Assembly (NCBI GenBank): GCA_964525555.1
Contig: CAZGHN010000011.1
Span: 1 to 64,000, forward strand
DNA length: 64,000 nt
DNA from: JAFGHJ01 sp964525555
Lineage (GTDB): Bacteria > Hydrothermota > UBA3072
Direction of reading: 5' to 3'
Shown here: in pieces, positions 57,334-64,000 of the stretch
How the letters are laid out: every line of letters starts with the position of its first letter
Numbering within the stretch: the stretch's first letter is position 1
Position numbers and translations under genes: made by a program
The notes under the pieces: generated by a model
What the model saw: only the letters and a program-made list of their open reading frames with translations
Databases searched by the model: none
Told to the model about the DNA's origin: nothing

Positions 57334-58020
57334 TCATATTCGTAAATCGTAAAAAGCTTCTCCGTACTCGAAATCCGAATCTTTCGCCGTATCTCTGCAC
57401 CATTTTCTTATATCATCTTCCCAGTCTTCATGAATAGCTATTTGACTCTCATGAAAGCCAATCGCTTTGATTTTCTTCTCAATGGTATCTTTTATATCAA
57501 TTACGAGATTAGGATTATCTGTGGGAGCAAGAAGCAACTTTTCCGGTCTAAAAGGCTGTAGCCCTATTTCCCTCAAAAAAGGATAAAAATGCCAATCTCT
57601 GGCAATCATAACACCTCCAATAACCGCAAAGGCATTTGCTCTGTGATCGGGATGGAACATTCTAGTCCAGGGGTCATTAGTAACAACCCTATAAGGTCTT
57701 AATTTTCTAATAAGAGCAGCAAATTCTATTCGGAGAGCGCTTATGTTCTCCAGCTCTCCATCAGAATGCTGCAAGAAAATTACTTTTTTGACTCCAAGAT
57801 ATTCCGCAGCTTTTTTTTGCTCATCTTCCCTTCTGCAGGATACTGTATAAGGAGCTTGGTTCTCATCCCAGCTGCCTTTTCCGCCATCAGACGAAATAAT
57901 ATAATAAACATCACCTTCTTCGACCCATTTAACAACACTTCCACCGCAAGCGAGTTCCGCATCATCGGGATGCGCCATAATTACCAGTGTATTCCTTGGC
58001 GATTTTTCCGTAGAATTCAA
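57334..58020 (-). CDS. LmbE/PIG-L family deacetylase
   Basis: A 228-residue zinc-dependent N-acetylglucosaminyl deacetylase. Metal-site motif MAHPDDAELACGG near residue 15 and HPDHRANAFAVIGG near 125. The start is TTG 58020, with AGGAGG four bases upstream; it overlaps the glycosyltransferase gene by 59 bases, so translation is coupled. MshB and BshB act on GlcNAc conjugates in thiol biosynthesis; this protein resembles the broader LmbE group. Confidence 0.88.
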   Translation of the reverse strand: MNSTEKSPRNTLVIMAHPDDAELACGGSVVKWVEEGDVYYIISSDGGKGSWDENQAPYTVSCRREDEQKKAAEYLGVKKVIFLQHSDGELENISALRIEFAALIRKLRPYRVVTNDPWTRMFHPDHRANAFAVIGGVMIARDWHFYPFLREIGLQPFRPEKLLLAPTDNPNLVIDIKDTIEKKIKAIGFHESQIAIHEDWEDDIRKWCRDTAKDSDFEYGEAFYDLRI

Positions 58021-59071
58021 TATACCTCCTCGAAGTTTTTTCCCAACTATAAGCATAAGATATTTTACTGGCCTTCTTACCAAAATCGTATCTTTTAGAT
58101 TTATTATTAAGTAAAAAATTAATACCGCGAGCAAATTCTCTGGTATTTCTTTTCACAAAGATACCGGCTTTTCTCCCTACAACTTCAGATAAAGATGTAT
58201 CGGAAAAACCGACTACAGGTCTGCCGCATGACATCGATTCAAGAGCCACCAATCCAAAAGATTCATAATAAGAAGGAAGTATAAGCATACAAGAATCTTG
58301 ATAAAGTCTGTATAGGTCTTTATGAGGGAGCTTACCGAGAAATCGGACAGGATATCCGGAAGACATAAATTTCACATCCTCATAATAAGTTATATCTTTT
58401 GAAGGACCACCCACAATATTTAAGACAAAATCTCCCTTGATAAATTTCAGCGACTCCACAAGCAGTTCGATTCCCTTAACAGGATCGATTCGACCTACAA
58501 AAAGCAAATTTCTGCTTCCATCTTTTCTGAAAGGAAAATCGCACATAGAAACACCATGAGGAATCACTTCGACAGATACTTCCGGATGCAATTGTTTAAT
58601 CCATCGTTTTTCCTCACAAGTCGGGGACACTATAAAATCACACAAACGTGTTATATCTCTTTCCTTTTCGATTCTAACTTTATCGCAGGTAACTCTTTTA
58701 AGAGCTTCGATAGTATGAAAACTGTGAATCCAGGTCAAAGCGGGGAATAATTTTTTTATTCTCATAGCAACAATTCCGGAAAGCCAATAATGAGAATGCA
58801 AAATATCATATTTTTTCTTAATATGAAAACGTACAATTTCTTCCTTAAATTCCTCTAAGCTCATACCATTCAGATAGATTAAATTGCATCTATCTACTTT
58901 TTCTTCTTTTTTTATACCCCTGCAGAAAATATCTACTTCCATATTCTTACTTATTCTTTTGCAAAGATCCGAAAGATAAATACTCATACCTCCCGAGGAA
59001 CCCTCACCAACGGAAGCAACAGGCGACGTATGATAAGAGATTATACAGATTTTTACCTTTTTATTTTCCAT
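57962..59071 (-). CDS. GT4 glycosyltransferase resembling MshA
   Basis: A 369-residue GT-B enzyme. The N-terminal ISYHTSPVASVG followed by SSGGMSIYLSD is the pattern of MshA (GlcNAc transfer to inositol phosphate); the donor side has GRIDPVKGIELL and ESFGLVALESMSCGRPVVGF (E-x7-E). Acceptor unknown. It overlaps the acyltransferase and deacetylase genes, as in a tightly coupled pathway. Confidence 0.85.
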   Translation of the reverse strand: MENKKVKICIISYHTSPVASVGEGSSGGMSIYLSDLCKRISKNMEVDIFCRGIKKEEKVDRCNLIYLNGMSLEEFKEEIVRFHIKKKYDILHSHYWLSGIVAMRIKKLFPALTWIHSFHTIEALKRVTCDKVRIEKERDITRLCDFIVSPTCEEKRWIKQLHPEVSVEVIPHGVSMCDFPFRKDGSRNLLFVGRIDPVKGIELLVESLKFIKGDFVLNIVGGPSKDITYYEDVKFMSSGYPVRFLGKLPHKDLYRLYQDSCMLILPSYYESFGLVALESMSCGRPVVGFSDTSLSEVVGRKAGIFVKRNTREFARGINFLLNNKSKRYDFGKKASKISYAYSWEKTSRRYIEFYGKIAKEYTGNYGASR

Positions 59072-60003
59072 GTATATTTCCTCTTTGCACCCAGATCAAA
59101 TTTAAATCGCTCTTCTCCGCGAAGAAAGTTATAATATAAAAGCTTCTCGTCAATCGCCACCCTTATGTCCAACGCAAAGGAAATAAGCCCCGGAGACAAT
59201 TTATAGAGATCCGGATTATAACCCGTATTAAAAGCATACACCGAATCACCCATCTGAAAACAAAAATTTATTCCCACAATTTCATCCTTATAAAAAGACG
59301 ATTTTAATCTCAGCATGTTACTTTTCTCTAAATACAGGGCGAGCTCCTTAAAAAAATCTTTCATTTCTTTATTTAAAAATTCTTTTTTTTCTCTACTAGA
59401 ATATTCCATTAATTTAAACAATTTGTCAATATCTTTTGCTTTTAAATTCTTAATTTCTAACCCTTTTGCTTTATTGAGTTTCCTTCTAAGTTCGTGTCTG
59501 TTCTTAGAAGATAACGATGCAATATAATCACCCCATGACGACGGAAGCGTCAATACGGGAAAGACTTCCGCTTTTTCTAACTCCTTTACATTAAGTATAA
59601 CAGTAAGGATACTAATAAGTTCATCTCCTTCGAGGAGCGGGTATAAATCAATATTCAAATGTTCTGCTATAATAAAATTAGCTAGTCTTTTCATTATTCT
59701 CTCAGAATAATCAGGAACTAATACGACACCACTAAAATCCGTAACCCTTCCATCATTAATCAAACATAGGCTTCCGTTTTTTATATTTGCGGGAATAATA
59801 CCAACAGCTTTCTTCTCTTTGTAAAAAACCATAACATCAAAATCTTCCTTCAATAAAAATCTGCTAAGTGCGGAAAACCATCCATAAGATACAAAGGGAG
59901 ACGGATTTTTCGCGACTTTAAAAATCTCTTCCCAAATTCCGCTTAATTTAGAAACTTTCTCGAATTTTATCTCTAAATCTTCTAAAATTTTTACTCCTCG
60001 CAT
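59053..60003 (-). CDS. BioF2/FemAB-like GNAT acyltransferase
   Basis: A 316-residue protein of the Acetyltransf_6 (CelD/BioF2) group: PFVSYGWFSALSRF at the N-terminus, SSKNRHELRRKLNKAK in the middle and AFNTGYNPDLYKLSPG with RGEERFKFDLGAKR at the end. It would transfer an acyl or aminoacyl group to an amine, for example the glucosamine exposed by the LmbE protein of the same operon. Substrates unknown. Confidence 0.8.
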   Translation of the reverse strand: MRGVKILEDLEIKFEKVSKLSGIWEEIFKVAKNPSPFVSYGWFSALSRFLLKEDFDVMVFYKEKKAVGIIPANIKNGSLCLINDGRVTDFSGVVLVPDYSERIMKRLANFIIAEHLNIDLYPLLEGDELISILTVILNVKELEKAEVFPVLTLPSSWGDYIASLSSKNRHELRRKLNKAKGLEIKNLKAKDIDKLFKLMEYSSREKKEFLNKEMKDFFKELALYLEKSNMLRLKSSFYKDEIVGINFCFQMGDSVYAFNTGYNPDLYKLSPGLISFALDIRVAIDEKLLYYNFLRGEERFKFDLGAKRKYTWKIKR

Positions 60004-60007
60004 ACGC

Positions 60008-60550
60008 TTATAAATATAAAGATTTCTCTTCGCCTATAGTAGTTGATTCCCCATGACCCGGATATACAATCGTTTCATCAGGCAGAGGCATTAGTTTCTC
60101 CCTAATGCTTTTAAAAATCGCTATCTCACTGCCTCCGGGAAACATTGTATTTCCCCAACCACCCGCAAATAGAGTATCACCTGAAAAGAGCTTATCCTCA
60201 AAAAGAAAACAACAACTTCCCGGCGTATGTCCGGGTGTATTGATAACCAAAATTTCTTTGCCGTCAAATTTAATTGTTTCGCCATCTTTAAGTGCCCTGC
60301 CGGCAACTTCTATATTATCTAAAGGATGTATCGCGACTTCCGCTGACGTCGCCTTCATTACCGGAACCAATGCTTCAATATGGTCAAAATGATTGTGCGT
60401 TAAAAGTATCAAATCTATTCGCAAATTTGAAACTGCTTCGATTATCCTATCCGGCTCACCTCCGGGGTCTATAATTATCCCCTGACGCTCTCCTATTAGA
60501 ATATAACAATTTGCCTGCAATATTCCAACTACTAATTTTTTTATATTCAT
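60008..60550 (-). CDS. MBL-fold hydrolase, glyoxalase II-like
   Basis: A 180-residue metallo-beta-lactamase-fold protein. Zinc ligands are in LLTHNHFDHIEAL, NTPGHTPGSC, LFSGDTLFAGGWG and YPGHG. It resembles YcbL/GloB-like thioester hydrolases. It heads the operon with the sugar-modifying enzymes, and a PerR-like box follows its -10. Thioester or persulfide hydrolysis would fit, but is inferred. Confidence 0.88.
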   Translation of the reverse strand: MNIKKLVVGILQANCYILIGERQGIIIDPGGEPDRIIEAVSNLRIDLILLTHNHFDHIEALVPVMKATSAEVAIHPLDNIEVAGRALKDGETIKFDGKEILVINTPGHTPGSCCFLFEDKLFSGDTLFAGGWGNTMFPGGSEIAIFKSIREKLMPLPDETIVYPGHGESTTIGEEKSLYL

Positions 60551-60556
60551 TTCATT

Positions 60557-60573
60557 TTTAAAACCATTACAAA
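60557..60573 (-). promoter_or_regulatory. PerR-like box at the MBL-glycosyltransferase operon
   Basis: Reads TTTGTAATGGTTTTAAA on the minus strand, directly after the -10 box, the same position as in rbr. Confidence 0.6.
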
Positions 60574-60576
60574 TTA

Positions 60577-60604
60577 TTAATATTCAAAATAAAAACTTTG
60601 TCAA
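60577..60604 (-). promoter_or_regulatory. promoter of the MBL-acyltransferase-GT4-LmbE operon
   Basis: TTGACA (60604-60599), a 16-bp spacer and TATTAA (60582-60577). Confidence 0.65.
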
Positions 60605-60687
60605 GTATAATTTTCTCCAGTTAATTCAAAACTTTGATTTTAACACATGGGAAAAATTTATAAATAAAATATAAAAGACACAGCTCT

Positions 60688-60765
60688 TCGCTTTTGGCTG
60701 TTGGCTTTTAGCTCTTCTAAAAATAAAAGCTAAAGGCGAAAAGCTAATAGCTAAAAGCCCAGACA
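60688..60765. repeat. AGCTTTTAGC-type hairpin repeat (gap 60551-60912)
   Basis: GGCTTTTAGCTC and AAAGCTAAAGG, then GAAAAGCTAATAGCTAAAAG, form inverted copies of one unit that can fold as a hairpin. The same unit occurs at 54590. The rest of this gap holds the two flanking promoters. Confidence 0.65.
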
Positions 60766-60840
60766 ATTTTCATTTTGCGGTTTAAATTTCAACTATTTAA
60801 ACGAAGATAAAAACAGTCAATTTATAGTAAAAGGGGGGTG

Positions 60841-60868
60841 TTGACAAATTAAAAATAATTACTAATTT
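60841..60868 (+). promoter_or_regulatory. promoter of the DUF362-polyferredoxin operon
   Basis: TTGACA (60841-60846), a 16-bp spacer and TAATTT (60863-60868). Confidence 0.6.
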
Positions 60869-60870
60869 AA

Positions 60871-60900
60871 TTTATATAGGTATTTTAATACCTATATAAA
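60871..60900 (+). promoter_or_regulatory. 30-bp perfect inverted repeat between promoter and ribosome site
   Basis: Fourteen-base arms TTTATATAGGTATT and AATACCTATATAAA with a 2-base centre. It starts two bases after the -10 box and ends two bases before AGGAGG, so it can be an operator or, in RNA, a stem next to the ribosome site. Confidence 0.75.
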
Positions 60901-60912
60901 CAGGAGGTAAAA

Positions 60913-61833
60913 ATGGATAGGAGAGATTTCTTTAAGAAAGCTTTTTCCCTTGCAGCAGTTGCAGGCTTCTCTTCGATTTTCAAATCCACACCTTTACTGG
61001 CAGCAGAAAAAGAAACTAAAACCAACAAACCTCCAGATATAGTAGCAGTAAGAAACGGTACTCCCGAACAAATGTTCGATAAAGGTATCGCAGCTTTTGG
61101 TGGAATGAAAAAATTCATCCGCAAGGGACAAATAGTCGTAGTAAAACCAAATATTGCGTGGACTGCAAATCCCGAAGGTGCAGCTGATACAAATCCGGCG
61201 TTAGTCAAAAGAATCATCGAACACTGCTTTGGTGCAGGAGCAAGTAGAGTGTATGTTTTCGATCATACGTGTGACGATTGTCTTACTACTTACAATGTAA
61301 GTGGTATAGCAAAAGCGGCGAGGGAAGCTAACGCAACTGTAGTGCATGCAAATAAGGAATCATACTATCAGGAAGTAAAAGTTCCGGGAGCTCATTCTCT
61401 AAAAGACGTCAAAGTCCATGAATTAGTAATAGGAAGTGATGTCATCATAAATGTTCCTATATTAAAACACCACGGAAGCACACGGATGACATGCGCATTA
61501 AAAAACTTAATGGGAGTTGTTTGGGATAGATTCTATTATCATAGAACCGATCTAGACAGATGCATTGCTGAATTCCCACTTTATAGAAAACCTGACCTCA
61601 CAATAGTAGATGCTTACAATATACTGACAGATGGACCGAGAGCCCGCTCTTTAGACCATGTCGTAAATAAAAAAATACAGCTTATCGGCAAAGATATGGT
61701 AGCTCTTGATGTTGCCGCTTCGAAAATTCTGGGAGAAGAAGTGGAAAACATAAAATACATTAAGATAGGAAACGATTTAGGTCTGGGAAATAGTAATCTG
61801 GACGAATTAAATATAAAGAGAATCAACCTGTAA
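60913..61833 (+). CDS. TAT-exported DUF362 protein
   Basis: A 306-residue protein with a twin-arginine signal (RRDFFKKAFSLAAVAGF). The DUF362 body has VVVKPNIAWTANPEGAADTN, YVFDHTCDD, INVPILKHHGSTRMTCALKN and IVDAYNIL. The function of the family is not firmly known; many members lie beside Fe-S proteins. The TAT signal suggests export in folded form, possibly with a cofactor. The polyferredoxin gene starts on the next base. Confidence 0.88.
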   Translation: MDRRDFFKKAFSLAAVAGFSSIFKSTPLLAAEKETKTNKPPDIVAVRNGTPEQMFDKGIAAFGGMKKFIRKGQIVVVKPNIAWTANPEGAADTNPALVKRIIEHCFGAGASRVYVFDHTCDDCLTTYNVSGIAKAAREANATVVHANKESYYQEVKVPGAHSLKDVKVHELVIGSDVIINVPILKHHGSTRMTCALKNLMGVVWDRFYYHRTDLDRCIAEFPLYRKPDLTIVDAYNILTDGPRARSLDHVVNKKIQLIGKDMVALDVAASKILGEEVENIKYIKIGNDLGLGNSNLDELNIKRINL

Positions 61834-63375
61834 ATGCGGTTTAGCAGGTTAAAAATTGTTCGAGTTGTAGTTGAGGTTTCACTCCTACTATTAATAACAA
61901 GTTCCTTTTTTTATTTTCTTCCTCAAAGAATAAAATCTATACCCATTAAATCGCAATTAATTCCATTGATAATTTCTTTTTTCAGGGAAGGATTTCTATT
62001 ATCATTGTATTTACTCATTGTCTTTCTGATTCTTACAGTAATATTCGGAAGGATCTATTGTTCTTTTTTCTGCCCCCTGGGCGGATTTCAAGATATTCTA
62101 ATTAGAGCAAAGAAAACAATAAAGAAAAGAACAAAATTCAAATATAAGAAGCCCTTAATCGCTCTACGCTTTAGTATACTTACTCTAACAATAATAAGTA
62201 CTATATCCGGAAGCCTTTATCTTATCGGTTACCTGGATCCGTACAGCCTTTTCGGAAAGACGGTCAACTACTTAATAAAACCACTTATAGCTTTCATAAA
62301 CAACAGCAGCGAACTGGCACTTAGAAAATCCGGTATATACGCACTTCATATAATGAATTATCCTCAAATAAATCTAATGGCTGTAATACCTTTTATATTA
62401 ATCCTGGGTATAATTATATTTTTATCCTTAAAAAGAGGCAGACTTTATTGCAATTCGATATGCCCCTTAGGTTCTTTACTTGGAATTTGTTCCAGTCGAT
62501 CATTATACAGAATAGAAATAGATAAATCGATTTGCACTTCCTGCGGGATTTGCGAATCAGTCTGTAAAGCAGAATGCATAAATTCAAGAGAAAAATTTGT
62601 GGATAACGCCTCATGTGTAAGATGCTTCAATTGCCTTAATGTATGCCCGCTTTCTGCAATCAGATACAAACCATCATTAAAAAAAGAAAAATTCGAAAAC
62701 AAAGAAAAACAGAACATCTCGAGAAGGAATTTTATTTATTCATCTCTCGGCGCTTTAAGCTTTACGGGAATAAATTTATTTATAAGAAATAAAAAAACTC
62801 ATCGGCAAAGATATCTTCCTCCTCCAACTCCACCAGGAAGCATCAGCCTCGATAAATATATAAGTAAATGCACTGCATGCTATCTATGTGTTAACAACTG
62901 TCCTACAAACGTACTTCAGCCTTCTTTATTCCAATACGGACTCAAAGGTGCTTTCATTCCCCAGATGGATTTTTATAGTGGATTTTGCTCCTATGACTGC
63001 AATGAATGCCTGAGGGTCTGTCCGACCGACGCTATAATACCTCATTCAAAAGAAGAGAAGAAAAAGATTCAGATTGGGAGGGTTAAATTCATTAAAGAAT
63101 TTTGCGTGGTTTATAAAAATAATACCAACTGCGGCGCGTGCGCAGAGATATGTCCGACAGATGCCGTAAGGATGGTTCCATACAAAGGATCATTATTTAT
63201 TCCCTCTACAAGAACCTCAATTTGCGTAGGATGCGGAGCCTGCCAGTATGTATGTCCGGCTCGACCCCAAAAGGCTATTATAGTAGAAACTAATATAATA
63301 CATAGAGAGGCTAAAAAACAAGAATTTAAAAAAACACAAAACAGCAAAGAAGAAGCCGAAGATTTCCCGTTTTAA
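61834..63375 (+). CDS. NapH-like membrane polyferredoxin with additional Fe-S domains
   Basis: A 513-residue protein. The first 215 residues have about five membrane segments with two CxxxCP motifs (CSFFCPLGG and CNSICPLGS) as in NapH/NosR. Then come a dicluster ferredoxin domain (CTSCGICESVCK, CVRCFNCLNVCP), an inner RRNFIYSSLG segment with another hydrophobic stretch, and NapG-like cluster motifs (CTACYLCVNNCP, CNECLRVCP, CGACAEICP, CVGCGACQYVCP). It would move electrons between quinol and Fe-S partners. It looks like a NapH-NapG fusion. Confidence 0.88.
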   Translation: MRFSRLKIVRVVVEVSLLLLITSSFFYFLPQRIKSIPIKSQLIPLIISFFREGFLLSLYLLIVFLILTVIFGRIYCSFFCPLGGFQDILIRAKKTIKKRTKFKYKKPLIALRFSILTLTIISTISGSLYLIGYLDPYSLFGKTVNYLIKPLIAFINNSSELALRKSGIYALHIMNYPQINLMAVIPFILILGIIIFLSLKRGRLYCNSICPLGSLLGICSSRSLYRIEIDKSICTSCGICESVCKAECINSREKFVDNASCVRCFNCLNVCPLSAIRYKPSLKKEKFENKEKQNISRRNFIYSSLGALSFTGINLFIRNKKTHRQRYLPPPTPPGSISLDKYISKCTACYLCVNNCPTNVLQPSLFQYGLKGAFIPQMDFYSGFCSYDCNECLRVCPTDAIIPHSKEEKKKIQIGRVKFIKEFCVVYKNNTNCGACAEICPTDAVRMVPYKGSLFIPSTRTSICVGCGACQYVCPARPQKAIIVETNIIHREAKKQEFKKTQNSKEEAEDFPF

Positions 63376-63397
63376 AAGCATCAGATACTATAAAACA

Positions 63398-63426
63398 TTG
63401 ACAAATAACCGTTAATAAAATATATT
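63398..63426 (+). promoter_or_regulatory. promoter of larE
   Basis: TTGACA (63398-63403), a 17-bp spacer and TATATT (63421-63426). Confidence 0.75.
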
Positions 63427-63471
63427 CAAGAATAAATAAATTGGCTACTATAACAATTTCAGGAGATGTAA

Positions 63472-64000
63472 TTGAAATCTATAAAAATCTTTACTGAAAA
63501 AAACAAGAAAATTAAAAAACTAAGGAAAGTTCTGAGAAGTTACAAATCCGTCCTGGTTGCCTTTTCAGGCGGCTCGGACAGCAGCTTTCTTTTAAAAGCG
63601 GCAATAGATTTCTTAGGATCTGACAATGTCCTCGCCGTAACAGTAAAATCGGAACTCATTCCGAAAAAAAATATTACAGATGCAAAAATTATAGCTAATG
63701 CTATCGGCTCCAAATGGGAGACTGTCGAGATCCCGGTTCTTTCCGAAAGCAACTTAATCGGAAATCCAACCGACAGATGTTATATCTGCAAAAAAGCCAT
63801 ACTCAAAAGCTTAAAAAAAATCGCAAAAAAAGAGGGAATAAACCAAGTGGTTGAAGGAGCAATAATAGAAGATACAAAGAAATACCGACCGGGGATAAAA
63901 GCAATAAAACAGCTCAGGGTTAAAAGCCCTCTAAAGGAAGCCGGATTAACAAAGGAAGAGATAAGAAAGTTAAGTAGAAAACTAACCTTGCCAACCTGGA
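63472..64000 (+). CDS. larE: LarE-like ATP-dependent sulfur transferase (partial)
   Basis: The first 176 codons of a PP-loop enzyme that runs off the window. The ATP motif AFSGGSDSSFLLKAA is near residue 30, then NPTDRCYICKKAILKSL and SPLKEAGLTKEEIRKL, typical of LarE, which donates sulfur to the nickel-pincer cofactor of lactate racemase and related enzymes. AGGAG six bases upstream supports the TTG start at 63472. Confidence 0.9.
   Translation, partial: MKSIKIFTEKNKKIKKLRKVLRSYKSVLVAFSGGSDSSFLLKAAIDFLGSDNVLAVTVKSELIPKKNITDAKIIANAIGSKWETVEIPVLSESNLIGNPTDRCYICKKAILKSLKKIAKKEGINQVVEGAIIEDTKKYRPGIKAIKQLRVKSPLKEAGLTKEEIRKLSRKLTLPTW

Noticed and set aside
57334..60003. Bacillithiol operon bshA-bshB
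   Set aside because: The GT4 N-terminus is closer to MshA, the LmbE protein lacks the BshB1 pattern, and no bshC is present. I kept only a cautious thiol hypothesis.

Overview
The window is a low-GC (roughly one third G+C by eye) bacterial chromosome segment from what looks like an uncultured anaerobe of the FCB (Bacteroidetes/Chlorobi-like) superphylum. Two exported proteins end in type IX (Por) secretion-type C-terminal sorting domains, a BtuB-like TonB receptor indicates an outer membrane, and the metabolism is ferredoxin-centred (NfnAB, KorAB, FTR, ferredoxin, NapH-like Fe-S protein). Oxygen defence is of the anaerobe type (rubrerythrin, superoxide reductase, rubredoxin, peroxiredoxin). 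A phylum cannot be fixed from this window. Most promoters read as TTGACA with a 16-17 bp spacer and a TATAAT-like box.

Layout. 1-30: first codons of tuf (minus). 0.5-4.6 kb: membrane AraC regulator, secreted beta-helix protein, tRNA-Thr(CGT), tRNA-Ser(GGA), one unknown gene. 4.7-9.0 kb: nfnAB, a membrane protein, rpiA, a methyltransferase. 9.4-17.6 kb: a pseudopilin-like protein, a TonB receptor plus ZnuABC-type metal uptake operon, a GH3 glycosidase. 17.9-22.5 kb: rubrerythrin/superoxide reductase, Ogg2, a nucleotidyltransferase pair, a ferritin-like/VIT1 membrane protein, a small surface protein. 22.5-27.7 kb: KorAB with a D-2-hydroxyacid dehydrogenase, diverging from a double rhodanese and a ferredoxin. 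27.8-34.3 kb: a ten-gene sulfur-trafficking and Fe-S operon (tusA, DsrE-like, nifS, nifU, nfu, rrf2, grx, FTR, pfpI, ptsI). 34.4-38.6 kb: DoxX, a menaquinone/NDH-2 operon, and a PAS gene whose promoter duplicates that of tusA. 38.7-47.1 kb: hsp20, thrC, a DarT-macrodomain fusion, a thioesterase, a TPR lipoprotein, nnr, an alcohol dehydrogenase. 47.3-51.3 kb: a giant FG-GAP surface protein. 51.7-57.1 kb: a stand-alone pyruvate-kinase C-domain protein, then a PerR-headed oxygen-defence cluster. 57.3-60.6 kb: an operon of MBL hydrolase, BioF2-type acyltransferase, MshA-like glycosyltransferase and LmbE-type deacetylase. 60.9-64 kb: DUF362 plus polyferredoxin, and the start of larE.

Three signals tie the genes together. 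A 17-bp PerR-like box (consensus TTTGKAATSRTTNYAAR) lies at the perR, rubrerythrin and MBL/glycosyltransferase promoters, which puts the sugar-modifying operon in a redox regulon and suggests a low-molecular-weight thiol or related protective glycoconjugate. A nearly identical promoter with a 28-bp operator drives both the sulfur/Fe-S operon and the PAS gene. Intergenic gaps are filled with short-period repeat families that recur throughout the window and are not explained by any gene. Several genes also appear to be leaderless or to use TTG starts.
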